A stretch of DNA of 64,000 bases from Streptomyces sp. GC420 (lineage in GTDB: Bacteria > Actinomycetota > Actinomycetes > Streptomycetales > Streptomycetaceae). Made by a program: the position numbers and the translations under genes. The DNA lies in assembly GCF_009916105.1 (NCBI RefSeq), contig NZ_JAAAXQ010000003.1, positions 24,142 through 88,141 on the forward strand, in the 5' to 3' direction. Every line of letters begins with the position of its first letter. Position 1 is the stretch's first letter. The notes beneath the pieces are model-generated. The model did not search any database and was not told the origin of the DNA. It saw only the letters and a list, made by a program, of their open reading frames with translations. This document shows, piece after piece, positions 1 to 18,088 of this stretch.

Positions 1-3000
1 AGAGCCAGTTGGTCCTCGCCCAGGGCGAGCGCGTCCGCGAGGTGCGCCCAAGAGCTCTCCTCGTCGTCGATGTCCAGCAGCCGGAACCTGCCGGGGTGTT
101 CCGTCCGGGCGGAACGGATCAGGCCCCAGACGGACGCGCCGGGGAGGCTTTCGACACTGTCCTCGCCACCGGTGGCGAGCGCGAGGCGGGTGAGGACCAC
201 CAGCGTGGATCCGGCCAGCGCGTCCTCGGCGAGGAACCGCTGGACCTGTGCCAGCACACGCGTGTCCGTGGCGAGCAGGTCGGGCTCGGCATCGACGAGA
301 TCGTCCACGCAGAGCACGAGGTGTCGGGGTGTCTCCCCCGCGAGGACGTCGTCGAGGGACGCGTAGAGCACACCCGCCTCGGAGAGGCGAGACGCCAGGC
401 CGTCCTTCGCGCCGAGAACTCCCCACCGCCCCCGATCGGTCTCCCGCTCGCCCGGCCGGACCGGCCGCCATGCCACTTCGTACAGCGACTGCCCGGGGCC
501 GCCGTGCGCCGACCGCAGTTGCCCGGGGCTCACCGGCCGGAACGTCAACGCCCCGATGTGCGCGATCCCGTGGCCGTGCTCGTCGGCGACCGCCACCGAC
601 ACGGCGGCCTCCCCGGCCGGGGAGACCCGGATCCGCACGGTCGGGCCGCACTCCCCGGCCGGTTCCACCCCGGACCACGAGAACGGCATCCAGCCCTGGT
701 CACCCGCGATCTCGATGACCCCGCCGGCCACCACCGCGTGCAGCACGGAGTCCATCAGCGCCGGATGCAGGGTGAACCCGGCACCGCCCGAACCGTCGGC
801 GGCCGTCGGCAGCGTGGCCGTGGCGAAGAGGTCGTCGCCGCGCTGCCACACCTCGCGCAGCCCGCGGAAGGCCGGGCCGTAGTCGAAACCCGCGTCCGCG
901 AAGGAGTCGTACAGGCTGTCGATGGGCAGGAGCTTCGCTCCGGCCGGTGGCCATACGGCGAGGGAGCCCGCTTCATCGGTCCCTCTGGCCGTCGGCAGTG
1001 TGCTTGGTGCGAGGCTCCCCGTGGCGTGCCGGGTCCAGTCGCCGACCGTTCGGTCGTCGTCGCCCGGGCGCCCGTACACGTCCAGGGTGCGGTGCCCCCT
1101 CTCGTCCGCCGCGCCGATGACGACCCGCACCCGCACGTCGCCCGGGTCGGGAAGGACCAGGGGGACTTCCAGGGAGAGTTCGTCGACAGCGGCGCAGCCG
1201 ACGAAGTCGCCCACCGACAGCGCCAGGTCCAGGTAGGCCGTCGCCGGTACGACGACCGAGCCGAACACGGTGTGATCGGCCAGCCAGTCGTGGGTCCGCA
1301 GGGACCACAGGCCGGTGAAAACCACCTCGCCGGTGCCGGGGTGTTCAACCACCGCGCCCAGCAGAGGGTGTTCCGACGCCGACAGGCCGGCGGAGGTCAC
1401 GTCCGCGGTACGCGTCCCGGCAAGGAAGTCCAACCAGTACCGCCGCCGTTGGAACGCGTACGTCGGAAGGTCCACCCGGCGGCGGGGCCCGAACAGGGCG
1501 TCCCAGTCCACGTCTCCGCCCCGGACGTGCAGGTGGGCCAGCGAGCCGACCAGCGTCTCCACCGCGCCCCGCCCCCGCCGCGCCGCCGACAGGATTACCG
1601 CGTCGTCCACGCCCTCGGCGGCGAAGGCCTCCTTGGTGATGCTCGTGAGGGTCGAGCCCGGGCCCAGTTCGAGGAAGACGTCGGTCCCGGCTGCCCGGGC
1701 GTACTCCACGGCGTCGCGGAAGCGCACGGGTTCGCGGATGTGCCGCACCCAGTGCGCGACGGACGTCAGTTCCCGGAGCGTGGCCTCGCGGCCCAGTCTG
1801 GTCGAGACGACCGGAACGGTCATGCGGCCCGCGGGGAGTTCGCCGATCGAGCTCGCGAACTCGTCCAGGACCGGGTCCATGAGCGGGGAGTGGAAGGCGT
1901 GGTCGACGTCGAGGAGTTTCGCCGATGTGCCGCCGGCGACGAGACGGTCCCGGAGGCCGAGGACCTCGTCGCGGATGCCCGAGACCACAACCGACTCCGG
2001 GCCGTTGACAGCGGCGACGCCGATCCGGTCGTACGGGCCGAAGAGGGCGCTCACCTGCTCTTCCGAGGCGCGTACCGCCAGCATTGCGCCCCGCTCGGCC
2101 ATCTGCATGGCTCGTCCGCGCGCGGCCACGAGCCGTGTCGCACTGTCGAGGTCCAGGGCGCCGGACACATGAGCGGCGGCGATCTCGCCGATGGAGTGGC
2201 CGATCAGGTGGCCCGGCTGCCCGCAGAACGTCACCATCAGCCGGTACCGACTGACCTCCAGCGCGAACAGGGCCGGCTGCGCGATGTCGGTCCGGCCCTG
2301 TCCGCCTTCCGCGGGCACGTCGGCGAGGAGCAACGGCTTCAGCGCGTAGGGGAGATGGGCGTCAAAGTGTGCGCAGACCTCGTCGAGGGTGCGCGCGAAG
2401 ACGGGGAAGGTTTCGTACAACTGCCGTGTGGTGTCCTCCCATTGGGTGCCCTGCCCGGGGAACAGAAAGGCAGTGCCGCCGACTTCACCGGCGACACCCC
2501 GTACGACCCCGGCGGACTCCGTGCCGTCGCGCAACGACGTGAGACCGAGCAGCAGTTCGTCCCGGTCGTGCCCCAGCACCACCGCGCGGTGCTCGAACCG
2601 CGACCGGCTTGATACCAACGACGCGCCGATGTCGGCGACTTCGGCATTCGGATCCGCCACGACGAAGTCGCGCAGTCTCTCCGCCTGCGCCCGCAGCGCG
2701 CCCTCCGAGCGTGCCGATACGACCCACGGCACCAAGCCGGTCAGGTGCTCGGAGGCGCAGGGCGCCACCTCTTCCTCGGGCGCCTCCTCCAGGATCAGGT
2801 GCGCGTTGGTGCCACTGGCCCCGAAGGCGGACACGCCCGCGCGCCGGGGCCGTCCCGGGACGCTCGGCCACTTCACGGTCCCGGTCAGCAGTTCCACCGC
2901 CCCCGCCGACCAGTCCACATGGGTCGTCGGGCGGTCCACGTGCAGTGTCTTGGGCATCGTCCGATGGCGCATCGCCATGATCATCTTGATGATCCCGCCG

Positions 3001-4162
3001 ACGCCCGCGGCCGCCTGCGTGTGCCCGATGTTCGACTTCAACGCTCCGAGCCACAGCGGCCGGTCGGGATCTCGGTCCTGTCCGTAGGTGGCCAGTACTG
3101 CCTGGGCCTCGATCGGGTCGCCCAGCGTCGTGCCGGTGCCGTGCGCCTCCACGACGTCCACCTCGCTCGCCCGGACCCGGGAGTTCGCCAACGCCGCGCG
3201 GATCACCCGCTGTTGGGACGGACCGTTCGGTGCGGTCAGCCCGTTGGACGCCCCGTCCTGGTTGATCGCCGAGCCCCGGATCAGCGCCCAGATCCGGCGT
3301 CCGTGGCGCCGCGCGTCCGACAGCCGCTCCAGGACCAGCATGCCCGCCCCCTCGGAGAAGCCGGTGCCGTCCGCCGCTTCGGCGAACGCCTTGCACCGGC
3401 CGTCCACCGCCAGGCCCCGCTGCCGTGACATCTCCCGGAACACCTGTGTCGTCGCCATGACGGTGACGCCCCCGGCCAAGGCCAGCGTGCACTCGCCCTG
3501 TCGCAGCGACTGCACCGCCTGGTGCACTGCCACCAGCGACGACGAGCACGCGGTGTCGGTCGACACCGCCGGGCCCTCCAGACCCAGCGTGTACGCCACG
3601 CGCCCGGAGGCCACGCTCAGCAGCGAACCGGTCTGCCCGTAGCCCGCGATGGCCTCGGGGGTGTGCAGGTGATTGCCGTACCCGAAGTACGCGATACCGG
3701 CGAAGACACCGGTGCTGCTGCCGTGCAGGTTCCGCGGGTCGATACCGGCCCGCTCCAGGGACTCCCACGAGGTCTCCAGGAGCAGCCGCTGCTGCGGGTC
3801 GGCGGCCAGCGCCTCGCGTGGGCTGATCCCGAAGAAGTCGGCGTCGAAGTCACCGGCGTCGTGCAGGAACCCGCCGGAGCGCGTGTAGCAGGTGCCGGGC
3901 CTGTCCGGATCCGGGTCGTACAGGCCCTCCAGGTCCCAGTCGCGGTCCTTCGGGAAGTTCGATATCGCGTCCCGGCCCGCCGCCACCAGCTCCCACAACG
4001 CCTCCGGGGACGCCACCCCGCCCGGGAAGCGACAGGCGACACCGACGATGGCGATGGGCTCCGCGGCGGCCTCCGTCAGCTCGTTCAGGCGCTGGCGGGT
4101 TTCGATCAGCTCGATCGACGTCCGCTTGAGGTAGTCGAGAACATCGGCGTCGTTGTCGTGTG

Positions 4163-4166
<4 letters not shown>
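1..4166 (-). CDS. Modular type I PKS, KS-AT-DH-..., 3' part outside the window
   Basis: This gene starts at ATG 4166 and runs off the left edge, so only about 1,388 residues are visible. A short coiled-coil docking segment (residues 1-35) is followed by a KS at about 36-460 with Cys in DTACSSSL and His in EAHGTGT and KSNIGHT. The AT (about 560-880) has GHSIGE and the HAFH specificity motif, which indicates malonyl-CoA. The DH (about 930-1210) keeps both catalytic residues, His in [11 protein letters not shown] and Asp in [11 protein letters not shown], so dehydration is expected. The visible sequence ends in the spacer that normally begins a KR. The start overlaps the stop of the upstream PKS gene (ATGA), which implies translational coupling. 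It should be the third PKS protein, after the loading protein and the module with a dead DH. Confidence 0.93.
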
Positions 4167-9625
<5,459 letters not shown>

Positions 9626-9647
9626 CAGGGCCTCCCCCACGAGTTGC

Positions 9648-12670
<3,023 letters not shown>

Positions 12671-12674
<4 letters not shown>

Positions 12675-13408
12675 CGCCAAGAGGTCAACAACCTCCGCAA
12701 TTCGTCGGGCGCCTTCGCGAAGTCGTGGTGCCCGCCCTCGACGACCCGGATGTCGACCGACTCCGCGTACCGATGCCATCCCTGCAGGTGGTCGAGGCTC
12801 ACGTCGGGGTCGTCCCGCCAGTGCAGTACGACGATGGGGCAGCCCACCGCGACCGGCTCCGCCCGGCGGTACCGACGCGCGGCGGCGTGATCGCGGAGCA
12901 GAACGGCCATGCCCATGTCGATCAGGTCCGGCCGCGGCTCGATGCCCCGGCCGCGGACGAACGCCTCGACCTCGGCGCGCAGTTCGGGCTCGGTCAAGGT
13001 GAGCATCCGGTCGCGTGCGGCATCGTGCGGCGCCGGCTGGCCCGACACGAAGAGACGGTCCGGACCGGGCAGACCCAGTTCGGCGAGCCGGAGCACGGTC
13101 TCGTAGGCGGGCAGCGCGCCCGCGCAGTGCCCGAAGAACGCGAACGGCCTGTCGAGCAGCGGTGCGAGCGGTTCGACCAGGTCGGCTGCGAGGTTCTCGT
13201 AGGTGTCGTAGTGGGGTTCGCCCAGCCGGTTCTCGCGGCCGGGGAACTGGAGGGGGCAGACCTCGATGTCGTCGAGGGCGGCCGGCCAGGCGCTGAAGGC
13301 CGATGCCCCGGTGCCGGAGTAGGGGAAGCAGAAGACGCGGGCGGAGTGGTCCGTGGACTGCGGCCGGACGAACCACGGGGACGTGGCGGCGGCGTAGCCG
13401 GATGTCAT
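12671..13408 (-). CDS. Stand-alone thioesterase/acyltransferase-fold protein with Cys nucleophile
   Basis: The 245-residue alpha/beta hydrolase matches type II thioesterases in length and in motifs such as FPYSGTGAS, PGREN and the C-terminal His in GGHHDF. The nucleophile elbow is GHCAG instead of the usual GHSxG, so the nucleophile is Cys (codon 13124-13126). Cys-nucleophile members of this fold include carrier-to-carrier aminoacyl shuttles such as SyrC and CmaE. Because the gene sits directly after a free carrier protein and a P450, I infer that it may move an oxidised aminoacyl group from the free carrier to the assembly line. Ordinary editing is the alternative. Its ATG start overlaps the P450 stop, and its stop overlaps the loading PKS start. 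Confidence 0.85.
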
Positions 13409-14655
13409 GGTGTCTGTCGTTTCTGGGCGACGATGGGGAGGTGGGTCATTCCGGCGATGAAGAACGACCGCAAGTGCTGTGGCTCGCCGTCGAGTTCGAT
13501 CGACGCGAACCGCTGGAGCAGTTCCTCGAAGAAGACGCGCAGGGTCAGCCGGGCCAGCGGTCCGCCGATGCAGAAGTGCGGTCCGAACCCGAACGCGACG
13601 TGGCGCTTCGCGGCGCTCCGCGTGATGTCGAAGGTGTGCGGATCGGGGAACTGGGAGTCGTCCCGGTTGGCGGACCCGATCCACGCGACGACGGCGCCCA
13701 GGGCCGGAACGGTGCCCCCGCCGATCTCGGTGTCGTGCACCGCGTACCGCATGAAGTTGCACGCGGCCGAGGTCCAGCGCAGCCCCTCCTCGACGAGGTT
13801 GGGGACCAGCGAGGGGTCGGCCTGCGCCTTCTGGAACTGCTCGGGCCGCTCGATAAGCGCGTGCACCGTGCCCGAGACGGTGTGCGGGGTCGTTACGTTG
13901 GCGCCCAGCAGAATGCTGTAGCCGTCGAGGGCGATCTCCTCGTCGGTCAGCGGCGCGTCTCCCGCGCGGACGTTCATCAGGTGGTCGAGCAGGCTGCCGT
14001 CCTCGCCGCCGGCCGACCGCCGCCGGCCGACCCACTCGGTGACGTAGGTGACGAGTTCGTGGTGGGAGATGGCCAGCGTCGCGGCTTCGCTGCCGTGCTG
14101 GAAGTGTGGGTCGGAGGGGGCCGTCACCATCGCGGTCAGCTGCACGAGTTCGTCCCAGTCGCGCTCTGGGATCCCCAGGATCGGGCCCGTGACGATCGCC
14201 GGGAGGAGCAGCGCCCGCTCGGCCAGGTCGAAGCTGCCGCCGTCCAGCGCCGGTTCGAGGAAGCGCACGACCGCCTGCCGGATCCGGTCCTCCCAGGGCG
14301 CCACCGCCCGCGCGGTGAGCCTGGAGCCGATCGCTCTGCGGACCTGGGTGTGCCGCGGCGGATCGGTGGACGTCATCAGCTTGCCCGCCGCGACGTCGTC
14401 CACGCCGAGGTGGGTCACCACAGTGCCGCGTTCCGAGGTGAACTCGCGATGGTCGCCGAGCACGCGGCAGACGTCGTCGTAGCGCGTCACCGACCAGAAC
14501 TCCCGTCCATCCGGCAGGACTTGGTGGTGCAGGGGCGCCGTCGCCCTCATCACGTCCCAGATGGCGTGCGGATCGCCCGCGGTGTAGAGATCGAGGTCGA
14601 ACAGGTCGACCCGACCGAGATCGATGTCGTTCCCGGTACCCGGCGCCAATCTCAC
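13405..14655 (-). CDS. Cytochrome P450, probably acting on a carrier-bound substrate
   Basis: The 416-residue bacterial class I type P450 has an ExxR helix (EEGLR) and the heme loop FGFGPHFCIGG with Cys ligand. The I-helix reads GANVTT where the family usually has AGxD/ETT, so the acidic partner of the conserved Thr is Val. It starts with GTG at 14655 and shares GTGA with the stop of a free carrier gene. The arrangement carrier-P450-thioesterase fits beta-hydroxylation of a carrier-tethered amino acid, as in known amino acid hydroxylase sets, but late oxidation of the polyketide chain cannot be excluded. No redox partner genes are visible. Confidence 0.93.
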   Translation of the reverse strand: MRLAPGTGNDIDLGRVDLFDLDLYTAGDPHAIWDVMRATAPLHHQVLPDGREFWSVTRYDDVCRVLGDHREFTSERGTVVTHLGVDDVAAGKLMTSTDPPRHTQVRRAIGSRLTARAVAPWEDRIRQAVVRFLEPALDGGSFDLAERALLLPAIVTGPILGIPERDWDELVQLTAMVTAPSDPHFQHGSEAATLAISHHELVTYVTEWVGRRRSAGGEDGSLLDHLMNVRAGDAPLTDEEIALDGYSILLGANVTTPHTVSGTVHALIERPEQFQKAQADPSLVPNLVEEGLRWTSAACNFMRYAVHDTEIGGGTVPALGAVVAWIGSANRDDSQFPDPHTFDITRSAAKRHVAFGFGPHFCIGGPLARLTLRVFFEELLQRFASIELDGEPQHLRSFFIAGMTHLPIVAQKRQTP

Positions 14656-14963
14656 GTCCGTGCCCTCCCCTGCGCGATCAGCTCGGCGACCCGGGCCGGG
14701 GTCTGCGCCACATAGAAGTCGCGCACGGACAATTCGACGTTGTAGTCCCGGGACACCCGATCGATGATCTTGATTCCGATCAGGGAATTGCCGCCGAGTG
14801 CGAAGAAGTCGTCATCCGCGCCGACCTCGCGACCATCGAGGTACTCCCCCCACAGCGCCGAGATCTCATGCACGAGTGACACCGGCGCGCCGGAAGGCTC
14901 GGCCGGTGGTTCTGACGCCTCATCCTGTCCGTCCTGCTGGTGGACCCGTGGCCCCAATTCCAT
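14652..14963 (-). CDS. Free-standing peptidyl carrier protein
   Basis: This 103-residue protein has one carrier domain with the phosphopantetheine site in DDDFFALGGNSLIG, closer to PCPs than to ACPs. An N-terminal extension of about 40 residues is polar and probably disordered. A longer reading to 15086 exists, but GGAAAGG lies six bases before ATG 14963, which fixes the start. It is the first gene of the PKS operon and overlaps the P450 gene by GTGA. I infer that it tethers the amino acid (or another acid) that the P450 oxidises. No adenylation enzyme is adjacent; the nearest free one is at 45380-46966. Confidence 0.9.
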   Translation of the reverse strand: MELGPRVHQQDGQDEASEPPAEPSGAPVSLVHEISALWGEYLDGREVGADDDFFALGGNSLIGIKIIDRVSRDYNVELSVRDFYVAQTPARVAELIAQGRART

Positions 14964-15117
14964 TACCAGCCTTTCCTTCTCCGCCGGACGAGTGGCTCGT
15001 GCCCCGATGTCATGGATCACGTACTGGACATGTGGATCCGGGACCATCGCGACGCCAAGGTAAATAGCCGAGGAAACCCCGCGCAAGAGATGACCGGGCG
15101 GGACACCCGGGCATCCG

Positions 15118-15139
15118 GCTGTCCCGCCGACGGGACAGT
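15118..15139. promoter_or_regulatory. Dyad operator candidate, site 1
   Basis: CTGTCCCG-CCGA-CGGGACAG is a perfect 8-bp inverted repeat with a four-base spacer, inside the divergent promoter region of the PKS operon and the hydroxylase gene. The same dyad occurs at 19993, 48128 and 53867. A partial copy, GCGGGACA, lies just to its left at 15098. A further 13-bp palindrome (CCGCACCGTGCGG) lies at 15170-15182. I see no gene in 14964-15266. Confidence 0.6.
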
Positions 15140-15266
15140 AGACGGCAGACCGGGCTCTCTGGCCATTAACCGCACCGTGCGGCTAGCCTGCGAATTATCG
15201 TGACGACCGGCGCGTCTTACGGTGACGGCCGACGCGTCAAAAAATCATGCAGTGAAGGGGATTTCG

Positions 15267-16103
15267 TTGCTTAAGTCGCAACGGCTTGCGGTGCTGCCCA
15301 TCGACTCATACGATCTGGATGCCGAGTTGTCCGTCGTGGACCGCCACGAGTACGGCGGCGAGTACGACGCCCTCACCTTCGGGGCGTGGTCGTGCCATGT
15401 TCTGGCCAACGGCAGCGGTGCAGAGTCCGACATCGCCTTCCGCCCCCACAGTGGCCGTCTGGCCCTCACCGAACTGGGCAAGCAGTTGCCGGGCATCATG
15501 TCCCTGGTGACCGAGCATTTCTCCCTGGACCGGTTGCAGTGGGTGCGTATCTTCAGCCTCCGCGACGGAATCATGGCCCCGCATGTGGACTTTCTCGAAT
15601 TCGCCGAACCCGGCACCAGGTTGCAGGTTCCGTTGCGCACCAGCGAGGAATCCCTCCATTCCGAGAATGACATCGTCTATCACCTCCGTCGCGGTGAGGT
15701 GTGGAAGATACACACGACCGAGCCGCATTCCGCGCGCAGCACCGCCAGGACCGCCCGGCTCTCCCTCTGTCTCGACTTCTCGGACGCCGAGGAGCCCGTG
15801 GCGATCCGCAACGACGTTCCCGCGACCGAGCCGATCCGCATCATCGAACGCCCTGCGGCGACAGAAGCGGAACTCGAAGAACTCGTGGGCTCCGGCCGGA
15901 CGATGACCCCGGAAACCATACGGGCGGACTTCCGTCGATTCGCCGCACTCCACTACGAGCGGCACGCGCATGCCGCAGCGGTCTTCGACTGGTACGAAGA
16001 GGCCGCGCGGCGTTCCGGGGACGCCGGCATCGTCGCGAAGGCTCAGGCCTTCCGCCGGTACTGCATCGAGAAGCGGGCCGACGGGGAGACGTTCGACTGG
16101 TGA
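15267..16103 (+). CDS. Fe(II)/2-oxoglutarate dioxygenase, proline 3-hydroxylase-like
   Basis: The 278-residue protein resembles the aspartyl/asparaginyl beta-hydroxylase superfamily, especially bacterial L-proline 3-hydroxylases, with a double-stranded beta-helix core followed by a helical C-terminal domain. The metal ligands are His and Asp in APHVDF and a distal His in EPHSAR, whose Arg would bind 2-oxoglutarate. The open frame extends to GTG 15222, but AAGGGG six bases before TTG 15267 and family length favour the TTG start. The likely role is hydroxylation of a free cyclic amino acid (proline, pipecolate or piperazate) before activation by the NRPS. It is divergent from the PKS operon and shares operator site 1. 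Confidence 0.8.
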   Translation: MLKSQRLAVLPIDSYDLDAELSVVDRHEYGGEYDALTFGAWSCHVLANGSGAESDIAFRPHSGRLALTELGKQLPGIMSLVTEHFSLDRLQWVRIFSLRDGIMAPHVDFLEFAEPGTRLQVPLRTSEESLHSENDIVYHLRRGEVWKIHTTEPHSARSTARTARLSLCLDFSDAEEPVAIRNDVPATEPIRIIERPAATEAELEELVGSGRTMTPETIRADFRRFAALHYERHAHAAAVFDWYEEAARRSGDAGIVAKAQAFRRYCIEKRADGETFDW

Positions 16104-16357
16104 GGGGCCGCGGGCCGGGGCGCGATCCCGCGTGCCGGCCCGCCTGCCGCGTCGGGCGGGTGTCTGCTTCCTCGCTTCCGGCGCCGAGTCGAATCCTTCG
16201 ACCGCTGTTGTGATCATGTCGGTCCGAGGCCGGTTGCAGTGGCGACGGTGTTGATGTCGAGGCACGTCGGGCCCCGCCCCCTCGCATCCTCTGCCGGATT
16301 CCCGGCATGCGCATCGAGAGCCTGGACCTCGCCGCGCACCACGCGGTTGCACACGCA
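16104..16357. other. Non-coding stretch after the hydroxylase gene
   Basis: I see no credible gene here. Short open frames have no ribosome binding site and no recognisable product. The stretch leads into the repeat-rich regulatory region before the next gene. Confidence 0.5.
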
Positions 16358-16456
16358 TGGCGCCGGATGGCGCCGCTTGGCGTCACGCAATGGCACACAG
16401 CGCCAGCCGGCGCCACCGAAAGCGAGTGGGCGGGCGCGGCGCCACGATGGCGCACA
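16358..16456. repeat. 10-bp direct repeats and a cluster of TGGCGC/GCGCCA motifs
   Basis: Three adjacent 10-mers, TGGCGCCGGA, TGGCGCCGCT and TGGCGTCACG (16358-16387), repeat with an exact 10-bp period, one helical turn. Inverted copies (GCGCCA) follow near 16400, 16411 and 16439, the last facing a TGGCGC to form a small dyad. Helically phased short repeats of this sort are typical multimeric binding sites for small DNA-binding proteins. The next gene encodes a protein with a ribbon-helix-helix-like segment, so autoregulation is plausible. Confidence 0.5.
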
Positions 16457-16516
16457 TTTCCTTCCTCACGTTTCCCCACGTCAGAGGCGCCTCCCTCGCG
16501 GCCGCCCGACACAAGG

Positions 16517-16563
16517 TGCCATTCAGGCTTGCGTAGGCGCCAGGGTGATGCCATTCTGGCGTC
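16517..16563 (+). promoter_or_regulatory. Candidate promoter for a leaderless transcript, with two direct repeats
   Basis: TTGCGT (16529-16534) and CATTCT (16551-16556) are separated by 16 bases, and the ATG of the next gene follows seven bases after the second hexamer with no ribosome binding site, as in leaderless actinobacterial genes. TGCCATTCAGGC (16517) and TGCCATTCTGGC (16549) form a direct repeat 32 bp apart, about three helical turns. The repeats abut the -35 and overlap the -10, positions suited to repression. Confidence 0.4.
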
Positions 16564-17082
16564 ATGGACCTCACCCCCTACGTCGACACGCTCCGCCGCG
16601 AACTCGCGGTGGCCGCGGAAGCCGGCGGCGACGAAGCTCGCGAACTGGCCGAGAGACTCACCGCTCCCCTGGAGTCGGCGACCCGGCTGGCCATGCTCAA
16701 TGTGCTCTCCGCCGCGATGGACGAGGTCACCCGCGAGCTCGCCCCCGGCTCGGTCGACGTACGGCTGCGCGGGATCGACCCCGACTTCGTGGTGACACCG
16801 CCCCCCACCGACAGCGGCCCCATCCAACCCGCCGAGCGCCTCGAACCGCTCAAGGCACCGGCTCCGGCCGACGGCGACGAGGGGAGCATCGCCCGCGTCA
16901 ATCTGCGACTGCCGGCCCATCTCAAGGCACGCGCCGAGGAGGCCGCGAGCCACGAGGGCCTGTCGGTCAACGCATGGCTGGTGCGGGCCGTGTCGGCCGC
17001 GGTCGACGGCGGCGGCGCACGGCAACGTCCGACGCAACGGACCCGCAACCTCGGACAGAGCTTCACGGGCTGGGTGCGCTAG
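16564..17082 (+). CDS. Small DNA-binding protein, HicB/Arc-type ribbon-helix-helix
   Basis: The 172-residue protein has a helical N-terminal half and, around residues 118-145, the segment VNLRLPAHLKARAEEAA followed by SVNAWLVRAV. That strand-helix-helix pattern is typical of HicB C-terminal and CopG/Arc DNA-binding folds. No toxin gene is adjacent. Genes of this type often precede a DUF4097 gene and a DrrAB-like ABC exporter in Streptomyces, and that is the order here. It probably represses its own operon. Its biosynthetic role is unclear; the unit could be an inserted or resident export system. Confidence 0.7.
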   Translation: MDLTPYVDTLRRELAVAAEAGGDEARELAERLTAPLESATRLAMLNVLSAAMDEVTRELAPGSVDVRLRGIDPDFVVTPPPTDSGPIQPAERLEPLKAPAPADGDEGSIARVNLRLPAHLKARAEEAASHEGLSVNAWLVRAVSAAVDGGGARQRPTQRTRNLGQSFTGWVR

Positions 17083-17173
17083 CCGCGCCCGCGCCCCCAA
17101 GACAAGAAGTACAGCGCCCACACCACGTCCCACCGGCTGGGACGGCCCAAGGACTCATGAGGACGGGACAACC

Positions 17174-18016
17174 ATGCCTGCTTTCGACACTCTCAAACCG
17201 ATTTCGGTCACTGCCTATGTGTACGCCGGTTCCATCCGGTTCACCGCGGGCGACCGCCTCGACACCGTCGTCGAGGTGCGGCCCCGCGACCCGAAGAAGG
17301 ATCTCGACGTGCGGACGGCCGACCAGACCGAGGTCACCTACACCAGCGGCATCCTGACCGTCAGCACGCCCAAGGCCAATCTGTTCGGGCGCGGCGGCAC
17401 CGTCGACGTGACGGTCGAACTGCCCACGGGCTCGGACATCGACTTGGACGGCGCCGGGGCCCATGTGATCGGCGAGGGCCGACTCGGCGAGGTCCGAGTG
17501 AAGACCTCGGCCGGCGACGTCCGCCTGGACACCACCGGCACGCTGCAGCTGAAGGCGCCGCACGGCTCAAGCACCGTCGACCGGGTCGAAGGCATGGCCG
17601 AGATCACCAGCAGCACCGGCAACGTGCGCGTCGGCCTGGTCGACGGCCCCGCCGTCCTGAAGAACTCGCACGGCACCACGACCGTCGGCGCCGTGACCGG
17701 CGAACTGCGGCTGAACGGCGCCAACGGCGCCATCGACATCGCGCGCGCCGAGTCCTCGGTCACCGGCACCACCACCAACGGCGTCGTTCGCCTCGGCGAA
17801 GTCACCCGTGGCGAAGTCCAGTTGGAGACCTCCAACGGCTCAGTCGAGATCGGCATCCGCGAGGGTACCGCCGCCTGGCTCGATGTCAACACCAACCACG
17901 GGCAGGTGCGCAACACGCTCGCCACGGCCGAGGCCCCGGCGCCGACCGAGGACTCCGTCAAGGTCCGCGTACGAACAAACTGGGGCAACATCGACATCTT
18001 CCGCGCGAAAGCCTGA
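17174..18016 (+). CDS. DUF4097 beta-strand repeat protein
   Basis: The 280-residue protein consists of short beta-strand repeats with recurrent T/S-x-G/N-x-V/I units (for example SAGDVRLDT, STGNVRVGL, TTNGVVRL, SNGSVEI), which predicts a right-handed beta-helix or adhesin-like fold (DUF4097). No signal peptide or membrane segment is seen. It follows the RHH gene by 91 bases and precedes the ABC transporter genes by 72 bases in the same direction. Its biochemical function is unknown. Confidence 0.8.
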   Translation: MPAFDTLKPISVTAYVYAGSIRFTAGDRLDTVVEVRPRDPKKDLDVRTADQTEVTYTSGILTVSTPKANLFGRGGTVDVTVELPTGSDIDLDGAGAHVIGEGRLGEVRVKTSAGDVRLDTTGTLQLKAPHGSSTVDRVEGMAEITSSTGNVRVGLVDGPAVLKNSHGTTTVGAVTGELRLNGANGAIDIARAESSVTGTTTNGVVRLGEVTRGEVQLETSNGSVEIGIREGTAAWLDVNTNHGQVRNTLATAEAPAPTEDSVKVRVRTNWGNIDIFRAKA

Positions 18017-18088
18017 GCACCCTCGTCCCCACATCAGCCTCGTCTCCTCCGATCCCCCATCACTCCAGCCTTCACAAGGGAGGACTCC

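Noticed and set aside
9..2612. Long plus-strand open frame opposite the partial PKS
   Set aside because: It is the complement of a PKS reading with clear KS, AT and DH motifs; its own product is Arg/Gly-rich and has no known motif.
17157..17170. GACGGGACA upstream of the DUF4097 gene as a fifth operator
   Set aside because: Only one half-site is present and no TGTCC occurs at the required distance.
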